Shown: positions 17,277-26,030, counted from the first letter of the stretch. The stretch is DNA of 64,000 nt from Erythrobacteraceae bacterium CCH12-C2 (GCA_001556995.1 LSKF01000002.1:1-64000); one strand, 5' to 3'. Translations and numbers: made by a program. The notes: a model not told the origin generated them from the letters alone.

Positions 17277-17465
17277 GTGCCTTTGCCTCCAGCCTCACAG
17301 GTCAAGAACGGCGTCCCTTCCTCTTCTAGAGGACGGGGCGCCGTTCGCCGTTTGCCAATTTACAGTGACCTGCCTTTGGACTTGCCAATCACCGCGCAGG
17401 AGATTCAAATGGTCGCCGAGGCGCTTGGCGAGGAAATCGCAGCGCTATTCACCGGAGATGAATGA
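17277..17465 (+). CDS. small protein upstream of the recombinase, 62 residues
   Basis: A GTG start preceded by GAAGAGG opens a 62-residue frame that ends with the ATGA overlap (17462-17465) to the recombinase gene. The N-terminus is basic and Pro/Ser-rich; the C-terminal half is an acidic amphipathic helix (ITAQEIQMVAEALGEEIAAL). The tight coupling suggests that it is made together with the recombinase and could modulate it, for example as a directionality factor. That is inference; the sequence has no recognised excisionase fold. Confidence 0.5.
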   Translation: MPLPPASQVKNGVPSSSRGRGAVRRLPIYSDLPLDLPITAQEIQMVAEALGEEIAALFTGDE

Positions 17466-19123
17466 TGCGCGCAAAGCCCGCAGCGTGCCAGGCGGCACAG
17501 AAAGCCTATTTGTATCTGCGCTTGTCCGTCGATGACGAAGGCGGAAAGGCGCTTTCGATTGAGGCTCAGCGTTACGCTGGACACCAGTATGCTGAGCGCA
17601 ACGGGATCGACATTATCGGTGAGTATGTCGACAGCGGGCTGAGTGGCACGCTCAGTAAGCGGCCACAGTTCAACCGCATGATTGCTGATGCTACCGGGCC
17701 CGACCGACCAGTCCAGATCGTCCTCATCTACCGTCAGGCGCGCTTTGCTCGTAACATGCGCCTGTTCATTAACACGATCCATACTCTGGCCGAAGCCGGC
17801 GTCGAGATGGTCAGCGTGACCGAGAACTTCGGCGAGGGCCGCACCAAGCGGATGGGGCAGACCATCACCGCTATGGTCGATGAACAGCGCGCGATTGATG
17901 ATGCGATTTATACTCGCAAGAGTCGGCGCGCGAACGCCCGCAACGGGTTCTGGAACGGTGGGCCCGTGCCCTTTGGCTTTAAAACATATGTCGCTCATAC
18001 CGATGGTAAGAAGCAGCGGATGAAGCTTGAAATCGTGCCGTCCGAAGCGGCGGTCTTGCGGCAGATCTTCGATTGGGCGGAGCAGGGGCGCGGTGGCCGC
18101 TGGATCGTCAAAACGCTTAATGATCGCCGGGTAACGCTTCGTGGCGCGCGGTTCACAAACGGGAACTTAGCGGGCATTCTCTGCCGCGAGATATACACGG
18201 GGCTCTATTACGACAGAACAGCCGATGACGACGGCAATGTGCCCGATCGCGAAGATTGGATCCCGGTGGAGTGCCCCGCGATTATTACGCGCGAGCAATT
18301 CGAGAGAGTTGCGGCGCTGAGATCCTCAAGGGCACCGACACAAATGGCTCCCCACGTTGCCGCGGGGACAACGTTGCTGACGGGCATAGCAAGATGCGGC
18401 ATGCCAGGCTGCGGATCCGGCATGACAATCGGCAGCGGCACGTCGAGGACCAAGGTCAAATACTACTATTACAAGTGCAATGAGCGGACGAACATTGGGC
18501 AAAGGTGTCGGTGTCCGAACGTTCGACGGGAGAAGCTCGATGAGGCGGTTCTCGGCGCTGTCGAGAAGCGCATCCTTGGCAAAGGGCGCCTTGAGCTCTT
18601 GCTCAAGGATGTGCTCGAACTGACCGACCAGAAGCGTCAACTGCTTGAGCAGGAACTCTCTCAGGCAAGCGCGGAGCGAACACGGCGGCGTACCGCGATC
18701 GACCGGCTCCTCGTTCTGATCGAAGATGGCGTGATGAAGGCGAGTGATCCAGAATTCGCCAATCGCCTGACGGAGAATCGTGAGGCCGTGGCCGCGCTCA
18801 CCTCAAGGATTGAGGTGCTTGAAAGTCAGCTAGCCAGAGGCTCCCGGAAAATCACGCCTGAGGCTCTGCGGAAGTTTGCCGATCAACTGCGCGAGAAGCT
18901 TCACGATGAGGACAGCACCTTGCGCACCGCCTACCTGCGAATGTTCGTCTCGCGGGTAGAAGTTTCCGACAAACAGATCGTTATCAGCGGACCCAAGTCC
19001 GTGCTGGAGCGGGGCGTTGCAAAGGGTTTGCCGCGTCTTGAGGGGAGTGTTCCCATCTTTGACCAGCGTTGGTGCCCAGAAGAGGACTCGAACCTCCACG
19101 CCCTTGCGAGCGCCGCCACCTGA
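17462..19123 (+). CDS. large serine site-specific recombinase
   Basis: A 553-residue recombinase with three expected parts. The resolvase catalytic domain begins YLYLRLSVDDEGG, with nucleophile Ser22 in the YxRxS context. A recombinase domain follows (about 170-290; NGFWNGGPVPFGF, AGILCREIYTGLYY). Then come a Cys-rich zinc ribbon (CGMPGCGSGM ... YYKCNE ... CRCPN, about 300-350) and a coiled coil (about 375-450). It would integrate and excise the island. Its last 17 residues, WCPEEDSNLHALASAAT, are the antisense translation of the tRNA-Leu gene at 19070-19156. The present C-terminus was therefore created by, or constrained by, insertion at that tRNA. It is coupled to the preceding small gene. 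Confidence 0.93.
   Translation: MMRAKPAACQAAQKAYLYLRLSVDDEGGKALSIEAQRYAGHQYAERNGIDIIGEYVDSGLSGTLSKRPQFNRMIADATGPDRPVQIVLIYRQARFARNMRLFINTIHTLAEAGVEMVSVTENFGEGRTKRMGQTITAMVDEQRAIDDAIYTRKSRRANARNGFWNGGPVPFGFKTYVAHTDGKKQRMKLEIVPSEAAVLRQIFDWAEQGRGGRWIVKTLNDRRVTLRGARFTNGNLAGILCREIYTGLYYDRTADDDGNVPDREDWIPVECPAIITREQFERVAALRSSRAPTQMAPHVAAGTTLLTGIARCGMPGCGSGMTIGSGTSRTKVKYYYYKCNERTNIGQRCRCPNVRREKLDEAVLGAVEKRILGKGRLELLLKDVLELTDQKRQLLEQELSQASAERTRRRTAIDRLLVLIEDGVMKASDPEFANRLTENREAVAALTSRIEVLESQLARGSRKITPEALRKFADQLREKLHDEDSTLRTAYLRMFVSRVEVSDKQIVISGPKSVLERGVAKGLPRLEGSVPIFDQRWCPEEDSNLHALASAAT
19070..19123. other. probable right attachment site of the island
   Basis: The 3' half of tRNA-Leu is shared between the tRNA and the recombinase frame, a typical place for an attachment core. 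I saw no second copy of the tRNA 3' end in this window, so the other junction should lie to the left of base 1. Confidence 0.5.
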
Positions 19124-19156
19124 AGACGGTGCGTCTACCAATTCCGCCATCTGGGC
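19070..19156 (-). tRNA. tRNA-Leu, anticodon CAG
   Basis: The reverse strand reads GCCCAGA ... TCTGGGC, a perfect 7-bp acceptor stem, followed by A and an encoded CCA (19070-19072). The D arm (GGCGGAATTGGTAGACGC), an anticodon stem CCGTC/GGCGG around loop TTCAGGT, a long leucine-type variable arm and the T arm (GTTCGAGTC) are all present. The tRNA looks intact and functional. The recombinase frame runs 54 bases into it from the 3' end. Confidence 0.95.
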
Positions 19157-19383
19157 ACGGGCCTGACGGTCAAATGCACCGCAGGCTGGGTAGGCGCGGG
19201 CCATTAGCTAAGGGGAAGGGGTGCTGTCAACGCAAACCTTGCCACGGCGCAAAAGTGCCGTTTTGGGTCGGACCAGGTGTGGTCTTCGCGAGAAGTCTGC
19301 AGTGCCCTTCCACATTTTTCCCTGACCGATGGTCTAGGCGGCTCCATAGGCTTCGCAAGGAGCGCTACCCGCGTACCTTACTG

Positions 19384-19661
19384 AAAAGATTAGCACGCTT
19401 GATGAACAATCTGCGCGGGGAGGTTCACGACACGATTGCGGGCATGTCGATGCGGTCCAGCCGCTGATCGGCGATAAGGGCAATTCGCTGTCTGCCGCGC
19501 AGCGCCAGCCCATCCTTCTGGCGCGTTAAATGTACCGTGAACCCGATGTACTGTTCTTCGATGAGGGCCCCGCCAACTTCGATGTCGTGAACGAGGCTGC
19601 GATCGCCGTCATGTTCGCCACCCTGGCGATGACGGTCACAGCGCAAAGTGGGGTTCCATGA
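19384..19661 (+). pseudogene. decayed ATPase end of a peptidase-type ABC exporter
   Basis: Two frames together read like the end of a bacteriocin/peptide ABC exporter ATPase. VHDTIAGMSMR is in one frame. After a frameshift near 19464 come LIGDKGNSLSAAQRQPILLAR (ABC signature region, GG changed to AA), an in-frame TAA, and then MYREPDVLFFDEGPANFDVV. The last stretch carries a Walker B-like FFDEG and a D-loop in which the usual LD is FD. A short NEAAIAVMFATLAMTV helix follows and then a stop at 19661. The frameshift, the internal stop and the degraded signature show that it is dead. It lies just outside the island, a sign of older insertions at this locus. Confidence 0.65.
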
Positions 19662-19897
19662 AGGGCTCCAAGTAGGGGTGGAGCGGCAAGGATTGCGGGG
19701 GCGCTCGCGTCAGCTGTTATTGATGGTAAGCTGATCCACAGCTTTCACGGACCGAGGCGCGGGAAACCGCGCATCGTTTCGCGTCTCCCCGTTTTGTTTG
19801 AGCTCATCAAACGTTCGGCGGTAGGCCGGCTCTAACACCGACCTGGGTCAAGACGCCGCAACACCTCCATCATCAAGCGCAAGTGACAGCAATTGCC
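19662..19897. other. non-coding stretch between scar and catabolic locus
   Basis: Nothing convincing is coded here. The preceding stretch 19157-19383 is also without a supported gene. Confidence 0.5.
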
Positions 19898-19912
19898 TAA
19901 TGCAGTGAATTA
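19898..19912. promoter_or_regulatory. TAAT-N7-ATTA operator, copy 1
   Basis: Exact dyad TAATgcagtgaATTA ending 30 bases before the start of the first metallo-hydrolase gene. One of eleven related sites in this locus. Confidence 0.8.
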
Positions 19913-19942
19913 AGTCTAGAGATCTCCCGAGAGGGAAGGCTT

Positions 19943-21013
19943 ATGATGAAGCGAATCGGCATCGGGTTCCTGGTGATTGTCGCGCTCGTCGCGGCGGCGG
20001 CCCTCGTGTTCCAAAAGCGGATTGGTGAGGCCGTCTTTCAGCGCGCGGCTCAGGCGTTGGCCGGGCGCGATCAGCTGGACAGCCTCGACGATGGCCTTCA
20101 TGTCGGACTGTGCGGCACGGGTTCGCCCATGCCCAACCCCCAGCGCGCGGGCCCCTGCAATGTCGTTATCGCGGGCGATCAGGTGTTCGTGGTCGACATG
20201 GGCGAGAACGGCAATCGCAACCTCAACATGATGGGCATCAGCGCCGCCAAGGTGAAGGCGCTGCTGCTCACTCATTTCCATTCGGACCATATCGACGGCA
20301 TCGGCCCCTTGATGCTGTACCATTGGACCCGCGGCGCGAGCACCGCGCCGCTGCCGATCTACGGACCGGAAGGGGTTGAACAGGTCGTGGCGGGCTTCAA
20401 CGCCGCCTATGCGCTCGATCACACCTACCGGATCGCGCATCACGGCGAGAAGGTCGTGCCACGCAGTGGCGGCGGGGCAGAGGCACGGCCCTTTGCCTTC
20501 GCGGGCAAGAGCGCGGTCATCCTGCAAGGCGGAGGCCTTACCGTGACGGCGTTCACCGTCGATCACGACCCGATCAGGCCCGCAGTCGGCTATCGCTTCG
20601 ACTACAAGGGGCGCAGCCTTTGCATCAGCGGCGACGCTGCCAAATCGGCCAACCTGATCGCCACCTGCAAGGGCGCCGACCTGATAATCCATGATGCTTT
20701 GCAGCCGCGCATGGTCAAAGACATTGAGGCGGCCTTTGCGGCGCAGGGCAATGCCAACACCGCCAAGATCTTCCACGACATCCAGGATTACCACGCCACG
20801 CCCGAACAAGCTGCGGAAAGCGCGCGAGACGCGGGCGCGAAGATGCTGGTGCTCTCGCACCTCGTGCCGCCGCTGCCATACGCCTATCTCTACCCTGCCT
20901 TCCTCGGCGATGCGCCGCAGCGGTTCGATGGTGCAATCGTGGTGGGGGAGGATGGGATGCTATTCTCGCTCCCACCGCAGAGCGAGGAAATTGAGCGCCG
21001 CAAACTCTTGTGA
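19943..21013 (+). CDS. membrane-anchored MBL-fold hydrolase, RNase Z/AtsA type (copy A)
   Basis: A 356-residue protein with an N-terminal membrane segment (about 5-23) and a metallo-beta-lactamase domain. GTGSPMPN at 58-65 is followed by RAGPCNVVI, and the zinc motif HFHSDHID (His111, His113, Asp115, His116) comes next. VDHDP, CISGDAAKS and LVLSHLVPP supply the later ligands. The GTGSP...RAGP start is typical of the RNase Z/COG1234 group, which also includes the class III arylsulfatase AtsA of Pseudoalteromonas. Between sulfatase genes, a sulfate-ester hydrolase is a reasonable guess, but a lactonase or esterase is possible. A close paralogue lies at 27604-28680. GAGAGG precedes the ATG, and an operator lies 30 bases upstream. 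Confidence 0.85.
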   Translation: MMKRIGIGFLVIVALVAAAALVFQKRIGEAVFQRAAQALAGRDQLDSLDDGLHVGLCGTGSPMPNPQRAGPCNVVIAGDQVFVVDMGENGNRNLNMMGISAAKVKALLLTHFHSDHIDGIGPLMLYHWTRGASTAPLPIYGPEGVEQVVAGFNAAYALDHTYRIAHHGEKVVPRSGGGAEARPFAFAGKSAVILQGGGLTVTAFTVDHDPIRPAVGYRFDYKGRSLCISGDAAKSANLIATCKGADLIIHDALQPRMVKDIEAAFAAQGNANTAKIFHDIQDYHATPEQAAESARDAGAKMLVLSHLVPPLPYAYLYPAFLGDAPQRFDGAIVVGEDGMLFSLPPQSEEIERRKLL

Positions 21014-21117
21014 GGTGGGCTTACCGCAGCGCCATCATTGGCCGGGCACGGGAATACCCCGCCTTTCATGACATTGACCGGCTGGTCTGCCGCATCCATT
21101 GACACCAGAGACATCAA

Positions 21118-21132
21118 AAATATACTACATTA
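21118..21132. promoter_or_regulatory. TAAT-N7-ATTA operator, one mismatch
   Basis: AAATatactacATTA differs from the consensus at its first base. It ends 22 bases before the GTG of the small membrane protein that leads the first sulfatase operon. Confidence 0.6.
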
Positions 21133-21154
21133 ATTGGGGGCGGGAGAGCTTGGC

Positions 21155-21544
21155 GTGAAAATCGGTCGATCGGTGCTGCTGGGGCTTGTCACCCTCATTG
21201 TGCTCCTCATGGCTGGCAATGCGGCGCTGTGGCTGTTTGTCCCGGCCCGCGCTGCCGAGGCGTTGAAGATGCCGCTGCTGACTGGCCCGGCGCTGAGCAG
21301 CCAGATGGACATCGGCGCGTTCTTTCTTGCCGCTGCCTGCTTCATTGGACTTGCGTTAATCACCCGCGAGCGCCCGTGGTTCATCGCTGCCGCCGTGCCG
21401 CTGCTGGGCGCGGCCGCTTATCGCACCGCCGCATTCCTGTTCCACGGCGCTCCGTTCCTTGCTGACATGGTGACGAACGAGGTGGTGATGGGCGCGATCC
21501 TGATCATCGCCAGCCGCGTGCTCGGGCGCGAGAGCAGCGGCTAG
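21155..21544 (+). CDS. small four-helix membrane protein
   Basis: A 129-residue protein that is almost entirely hydrophobic, with four predicted membrane helices (about 7-27, 43-66, 68-90, 100-122). The layout resembles the DUF4345-like family, and a similar protein sits at 29820-30215 in the same regulon. The GTG at 21155 has a GGAG about eight bases upstream; a TTG at 21134 is possible. It ends three bases before the sulfatase start, so the two are co-transcribed. Function is unknown; a membrane scaffold or transport helper is conceivable. Confidence 0.65.
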   Translation: MKIGRSVLLGLVTLIVLLMAGNAALWLFVPARAAEALKMPLLTGPALSSQMDIGAFFLAAACFIGLALITRERPWFIAAAVPLLGAAAYRTAAFLFHGAPFLADMVTNEVVMGAILIIASRVLGRESSG

Positions 21545-21547
21545 GCC

Positions 21548-23338
21548 GTGCCGGTGTTCCGCGCCAAGTTGCTGCTGCCGCTCCTCGCCATCGCGGTTCT
21601 GGTGGGCGGAGCGGCGCCAAAGGACGCGCCGGACAAGCGCCCGAACGTTGTTATTATCCTCGCTGACGATGTCGCGCTGATGGATTTCGGCGCCTATGGC
21701 GGCGAGGCCCGCACGCCCAATATCGACGCGCTGGCGGGGCGCGGGGCGCTGTTCACCCAATACCGCGCTTCGCCGCTGTGTTCGCCCTCGCGCGCGATGC
21801 TGCTGACGGGGATCGACGCGCACCTCACCGGGGTCGCCACCATTCCCGAGGTCCTGCCCAAGGAGCAGAAGGGTAAGCCCGGCTATGGCATGGCGCTGGA
21901 GCCTGGGGTGCTGACGCTGGCCGACCGGCTGCGGGCGCAGGGCTATCGCACGATCATGTCGGGCAAGTGGCATCTGGGAGAAGCGCCGGGCGAGATGCCG
22001 CAGGCCCACGGCTTTGACCGCAGCTTTGCGCTGGCGGCATCGGGCGCGGACAATTGGGACGACCGCTCCTACATGCCCTATTACAAGGACGCGCCGTGGT
22101 TCGAAGACGGGGCCGAGACGAGCCTGCCGGAGGATTTCTATTCCTCGCGCTTCATCGTCGACACCGCGATCAAATATTTGGCCGAGACCGATCCGGCCAA
22201 GCCGTTCTTCGCCTATCTGCCGTTTCAGGCGATCCACATCCCGGTGCAGGCGCCGCGAGAGTTTATCGATCGCTACAAGGGCCGCTATGATCAAGGCTGG
22301 GAGGCCTTGCGCAAGGAACGCCACCAACGGGCGCAGGCACTAGGCCTGATCCCGCAAGGCGCGCCGCTCGCCGACCTGCCGCCCGATTTTCGCGCCTGGG
22401 ACAGCCTCTCGGCCGAGGATCGCGCGCTTTATGCCGCGCGGATGGAGGTGAACGCGGCGATGCTGGAGGCGATGGATTTCCACATCGGGCGGCTGATCGC
22501 GCACCTGAAGGCGAAGGGCGAATACGACAACACGATCTTCATCGTCTCGTCCGACAACGGCCCGGAGCCTTCGCGCGGGGACGACACTGCAACCCTCAGC
22601 TTCTATCACTGGCTGACGGGCTACAGCATCGGGGCCGATAACATGGGCGGCCCGGGGTCGTGGGGATTCATCGGCCCCGAATGGGCGGCGGCGGCGGCCA
22701 CGCCGGGCTCGTGGTTCAAGTTCTATGCCACCGAGGGCGGGATCAGGGTGCCGCTGATCATGGCCGGCCCCGGCATCGCCCCGCAGCAGGTCACCAGCCC
22801 GGCGATGGTCACCGATGTTGCCCCGACCGTGCTCGATTGGCTCGATGTCGATCCCAAGTCGAGCGCGGGCAAGCCGATGACCGGGCGCAGCCTGCTCCCG
22901 GTGCTCGAAGGCACGGCGGCAAGCGCCTATGGCCCCGACGAGGCCCGCGCGGTCGAGGTTTCAGGCAACTCCGCGCTCTATCTCGGTGATTACAAGATCA
23001 CCCGCAGCGTGCCCCCGGTCGGCGATGGCCAGTGGCGGCTCTACAACCTCGCGCGTGATCCGGGCGAGACCACCGATCTCAGCGCTAGCGAACCTGCGGT
23101 CAAGGCACGGCTGCTCGCGGCGTATGACGCCTATGCCGAGCGGGTCGGCGTGCTGCCGATGCCGGAAGGTTATGATTCCGCAGCGCAAATCGCGCGCAAT
23201 ATCGGCGCGCGACTGCTTAGCAACTATCCGTGGCTTTACGCTGTGCTGGGCGTTGTGCTTCTGCTGTTCGCTGCGGGAATCTGGCTGGGCCTGCGCGGGA
23301 TGCTTGCGCTGACGCGCCGCCCGAACAGCGCTCAATAG
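21548..23338 (+). CDS. type I sulfatase with C-terminal membrane anchor
   Basis: A 596-residue protein with a signal-like N-terminus (3-24). The alkaline-phosphatase-superfamily metal motif ILADD (Asp40, Asp41) is followed by the formylglycine signature CSPSRAMLLTG, where Cys78 would be oxidised to formylglycine. GKWHLG and SSDNGPEPS supply further active-site residues. A C-terminal membrane helix (YAVLGVVLLLFAAGIWLGL, about 561-580) tethers it, so the catalytic domain is probably periplasmic. It hydrolyses a sulfate ester; the substrate cannot be read from sequence. It differs clearly from the other two sulfatases here, which are close paralogues with N-terminal anchors. No formylglycine-generating enzyme gene is in the window. 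Confidence 0.92.
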   Translation: MPVFRAKLLLPLLAIAVLVGGAAPKDAPDKRPNVVIILADDVALMDFGAYGGEARTPNIDALAGRGALFTQYRASPLCSPSRAMLLTGIDAHLTGVATIPEVLPKEQKGKPGYGMALEPGVLTLADRLRAQGYRTIMSGKWHLGEAPGEMPQAHGFDRSFALAASGADNWDDRSYMPYYKDAPWFEDGAETSLPEDFYSSRFIVDTAIKYLAETDPAKPFFAYLPFQAIHIPVQAPREFIDRYKGRYDQGWEALRKERHQRAQALGLIPQGAPLADLPPDFRAWDSLSAEDRALYAARMEVNAAMLEAMDFHIGRLIAHLKAKGEYDNTIFIVSSDNGPEPSRGDDTATLSFYHWLTGYSIGADNMGGPGSWGFIGPEWAAAAATPGSWFKFYATEGGIRVPLIMAGPGIAPQQVTSPAMVTDVAPTVLDWLDVDPKSSAGKPMTGRSLLPVLEGTAASAYGPDEARAVEVSGNSALYLGDYKITRSVPPVGDGQWRLYNLARDPGETTDLSASEPAVKARLLAAYDAYAERVGVLPMPEGYDSAAQIARNIGARLLSNYPWLYAVLGVVLLLFAAGIWLGLRGMLALTRRPNSAQ

Positions 23339-24162
23339 GCGCGGGTGGCGATCACGCGGGTGCGCTTCAGCCCTGCATCGCGCTCGGCCAGCGCGCGGCG
23401 GTAGAACGGGAATTGCTCCATGGCGAAGATGGCGGTGGGGTCAGGATAGATCATCGCCGCCAGGTCGTCCCACGGCACTTGCCAGTCAGGGCTGCGGGGC
23501 TGGACCAGCACGGCGGTGATGGTCCCTGCAAACAGGAACTGCCCGCCCACAGCATGCACCGCCTTGAAGGCTTGACGGCCATAGCGAAGATAGGCCGCGC
23601 GCCCATCCGCCGCGTCACCCTTGGCGATGGCGGGATATTCTAGAAAGTTCATCATCGCCAAGGACATGTCCTCAGGCAGGGCTTGAGCCTCGGCGATCGC
23701 GTCCATGGTTGGAAGTACATCGCGCCGCCCTTCGATGTGATCGAGCGCGGTCGGTAACGGCGCTGCAGGCCTGCGGGTGAGGCCGAGCAAGTGCCGCAAC
23801 CGAAGCAGGCCGAGGACCAACAGAGGGACCGGCGTGAGGGCGATTTCAGCCACGAAAGCGTCCGACACCCCCGGCTGGGACGTCAGCTCTGCCACATCAA
23901 CGGTGCTGGTGGGGAGGATCAGGTAATCGGTCCAGTAGGGATCGCCCTCACCGATTAGCGTGAAGAGGGCCGTGGATGTCCATAGCACATCTCCGGTACT
24001 CAGCCGCGCGCCGGGTTGCTCCTGACGCAGCGCGGCAAAGATAGCGGTGCGGTTCCGATGAATGCGGCGCGATGGCTGGCGCATCCCGATGACTATGGCC
24101 AAGGTGAGGGTAAGCGCAATCAACCCGCCGATGACCGCCAAACCCGCAAGTGCGATGTTCAT
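23332..24162 (-). CDS. membrane protein with DUF1330-like C-terminal domain
   Basis: A 276-residue protein with an N-terminal membrane helix (about 3-24) and a second hydrophobic segment near 95-115 (FVAEIALTPVPLLVLGLL). The C-terminal 110 residues show the pattern of the small dimeric alpha/beta barrel DUF1330 family: MMNFLEYP..., GGQFLFAGTI, then an MIYPDPTAIFAMEQFPFYRRAL-like helix and RTRVIATR. The ATG at 24162 has GAGGGG upstream. It starts 13 bases after the upstream sulfatase stop, so the two form an operon. It overlaps the convergent sulfatase gene by seven bases. Role unknown; members of this fold often bind small organic molecules. Confidence 0.7.
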   Translation of the reverse strand: MNIALAGLAVIGGLIALTLTLAIVIGMRQPSRRIHRNRTAIFAALRQEQPGARLSTGDVLWTSTALFTLIGEGDPYWTDYLILPTSTVDVAELTSQPGVSDAFVAEIALTPVPLLVLGLLRLRHLLGLTRRPAAPLPTALDHIEGRRDVLPTMDAIAEAQALPEDMSLAMMNFLEYPAIAKGDAADGRAAYLRYGRQAFKAVHAVGGQFLFAGTITAVLVQPRSPDWQVPWDDLAAMIYPDPTAIFAMEQFPFYRRALAERDAGLKRTRVIATRAY

Positions 24163-24175
24163 TCTGGCCGACCCC

Positions 24176-25849
24176 TCAATTGGGCCACATGATATATTCA
24201 TCGCCCTTGGCCACGGCCTGATCGAGGGTCTTGTCGATCGCGATCGGGCTGATCAGGCTGTGCGGCCAAAGCGAGGGGACGGCGTTGGCGTGATGCGCGG
24301 CGAGTAGGGCCTTCAGTTCCTTGACCTTTTGCGGCTGCTTGGTTGCCAGATTGGTCTTCTCGGTCGGATCGGCGGCGAGATTGAACAGCCACAGTTTGTT
24401 CTGATAGCCATCGACCTGCAGCTTCCAGTCGCCCGCGCGCACCACGCGGTAATTGCCCGATTGCCAGAAGATTGCATCATCCTTGCGCTGCAATGGCCCG
24501 GTGCCGAAGGCGGGCGGCATGAAGTTGACACCGTCAATCACCCGGTCCGATGGCAGCGCCACACCGGCGGCTGAGGCGAGACTGGGGAAGAGGTCGATAT
24601 GCGCCACCGGCGTGTCGACCACCGTTCCCGGGGCGATACGCTGCGGCCACTTGACGAACATCGGTACGCGGATGCCGCCCTCGAACAGCGTGATCTTCCA
24701 GCCCCTGAACGGCGCATTGACCTCGGGGAGGCCGATGTAACCCGGCGCACCATTGTCGCTGCTCAGCACCACGATAGTGTTGTCGGCCAGACCCTCGGCC
24801 TCGAGCTTGTCTATCACGCGCCCGACGCTGCGATCCACCGCGCGGATCATGGCGGCATAGACCCGCTCGCGATGCGTCGGGAATTCGCCGACCGCGTCGA
24901 AATCGGCCTTGGTGGCTTGGAGCGGCGTGTGCGGCGCCCAGTGGGCGAGGTGGAGGAAGAACGGGCGGTTGCGGTTGGCCTCAATCACGCGCAGCGTTTC
25001 GTCAGTCCACCAGTCGGTGAGATAGCCGCCGGGCTTGAACGGCTCGCCGCCATTGTATGACGCGGCAAAGCTGAAGGCGGCCCACAGGAATTGGTCGATC
25101 GGATCGAAATCGATCTTGGCGTTGACGACGTTAGGGTCATCGTCAGGCAGGTACAGTCCGCTGTGCATCAGCAGGCTTTCATCAAAGCCTTGGGCATTGG
25201 GCAGGAACTGCGGGCTGTTGCCCAAGTGCCATTTGCCGATGTGGACGGTGTGGTAATCGCGGCTCTTGAGCAGTTCGGCAATCGTGATCTCCGATTGCGG
25301 CAGGCCCTTGTTGCGGAACGGCAGGTCATCGTCATTCACCGCAGCGTTGACCTCAAGCAGAGGCAGGTAGGGTTGCTCGCGGCCTGCGGCGAAGGCGGCG
25401 ATCACATTGGTCATGCCATCGGGCGTGGGCGTGAATTCAAACCCGGTGCGGGTGGGATAGCGCCCGGTCATCAGCATCGCGCGGGACGGCGCGCAGGTGC
25501 CGGTCCCCGAATAGGCCTGACTAAAGATCGCCCCCTGCGCCGCCAGCTTGTCGATATTGGGCGTGGGCACGCGGCCCCCGGCAATACCGCCGCCGAAGGT
25601 GGTGATGTCGTTGTAACCGAGGTCGTCGAGCAGGATGAAGACGATGTTGGGCGGCCGGTCAGTGAGCGGCGCGGCCGCTTGGGCAGGGCCCTGTTCCCAC
25701 GGCACGGTCTGCGTCGGACCGGCCTCGATCCGGTTCGCCTTCGCCCGGTTGAGCGCGATCGCCTGAATGATGGCCACGCGGTTGATCCATCCCAGCGCAC
25801 CGATCAGCAGCACGGCGACAAGCGCGCCGATCCCGATCTTCTTCAGCAA
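24176..25849 (-). CDS. type I sulfatase with N-terminal membrane anchor (paralogue 1)
   Basis: A 557-residue sulfatase. One membrane helix (about 4-22) anchors it, and the catalytic domain follows with FILLDDLGYND (Asp75, Asp76) and the formylglycine signature CAPSRAMLMTG (Cys119). GKWHLG, MAHW-like LAHWAPHTPL and SSDNGAPGYIG complete the active-site set. The TTG at 25849 has GAGGGG seven bases upstream, and it gives a protein of exactly the same length as its paralogue at 33452-35125, with Cys119 in the same place. This supports both starts. An operator lies 57 bases before the start. The downstream DUF1330-like gene is in the same unit. Confidence 0.92.
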   Translation of the reverse strand: MLKKIGIGALVAVLLIGALGWINRVAIIQAIALNRAKANRIEAGPTQTVPWEQGPAQAAAPLTDRPPNIVFILLDDLGYNDITTFGGGIAGGRVPTPNIDKLAAQGAIFSQAYSGTGTCAPSRAMLMTGRYPTRTGFEFTPTPDGMTNVIAAFAAGREQPYLPLLEVNAAVNDDDLPFRNKGLPQSEITIAELLKSRDYHTVHIGKWHLGNSPQFLPNAQGFDESLLMHSGLYLPDDDPNVVNAKIDFDPIDQFLWAAFSFAASYNGGEPFKPGGYLTDWWTDETLRVIEANRNRPFFLHLAHWAPHTPLQATKADFDAVGEFPTHRERVYAAMIRAVDRSVGRVIDKLEAEGLADNTIVVLSSDNGAPGYIGLPEVNAPFRGWKITLFEGGIRVPMFVKWPQRIAPGTVVDTPVAHIDLFPSLASAAGVALPSDRVIDGVNFMPPAFGTGPLQRKDDAIFWQSGNYRVVRAGDWKLQVDGYQNKLWLFNLAADPTEKTNLATKQPQKVKELKALLAAHHANAVPSLWPHSLISPIAIDKTLDQAVAKGDEYIMWPN

Positions 25850-25906
25850 TTCGGTTCCCCTCTTCTGCCGCGTGGTGGTGCTTGCACACCGTTCTTGGAC
25901 GAGAAT

Positions 25907-25921
25907 TAATGGAAGCAATTA
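25907..25921. promoter_or_regulatory. TAAT-N7-ATTA operator before the minus-strand sulfatase
   Basis: Exact TAATggaagcaATTA, 57 bases upstream of the TTG start at 25849. With the site at 25982-25996 it makes a divergent control region. Confidence 0.8.
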
Positions 25922-25981
25922 GGAAATGCAATCCTACGCTGTGCCGCTTGATCGGCGTACCGAATGGGGTTATCGGACAAA

Positions 25982-25996
25982 TAATGCTATACATTA
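25982..25996. promoter_or_regulatory. TAAT-N7-ATTA operator before the first dehalogenase-like gene
   Basis: Exact TAATgctatacATTA ending 34 bases before the GTG at 26031. It overlaps AT-rich sequence suitable for a -10 element. Confidence 0.8.
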
Positions 25997-26030
25997 ATGA
26001 GGTGCACTGGCAGGCAAGGGAGGCTCAAGC

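Noticed and set aside
1..19069. Left attachment site as a repeat of the tRNA-Leu 3' end
   Set aside because: I looked for GCCCAGAAGAGGACTCGAAC and found no second copy; it is presumably outside the window.
19073..19123. Last 17 residues of the recombinase taken as a protein domain
   Set aside because: They are the antisense translation of tRNA-Leu, not a conserved recombinase segment.
6169..19123. Full conjugative element with type IV secretion genes
   Set aside because: No VirB, TraG/VirD4 or pilin-like gene is visible, so only mobilisation functions are claimed.
19916..20860. 314-codon open frame antisense to the first MBL hydrolase
   Set aside because: Shadow frame; the plus strand has zinc ligands and a ribosome binding site.
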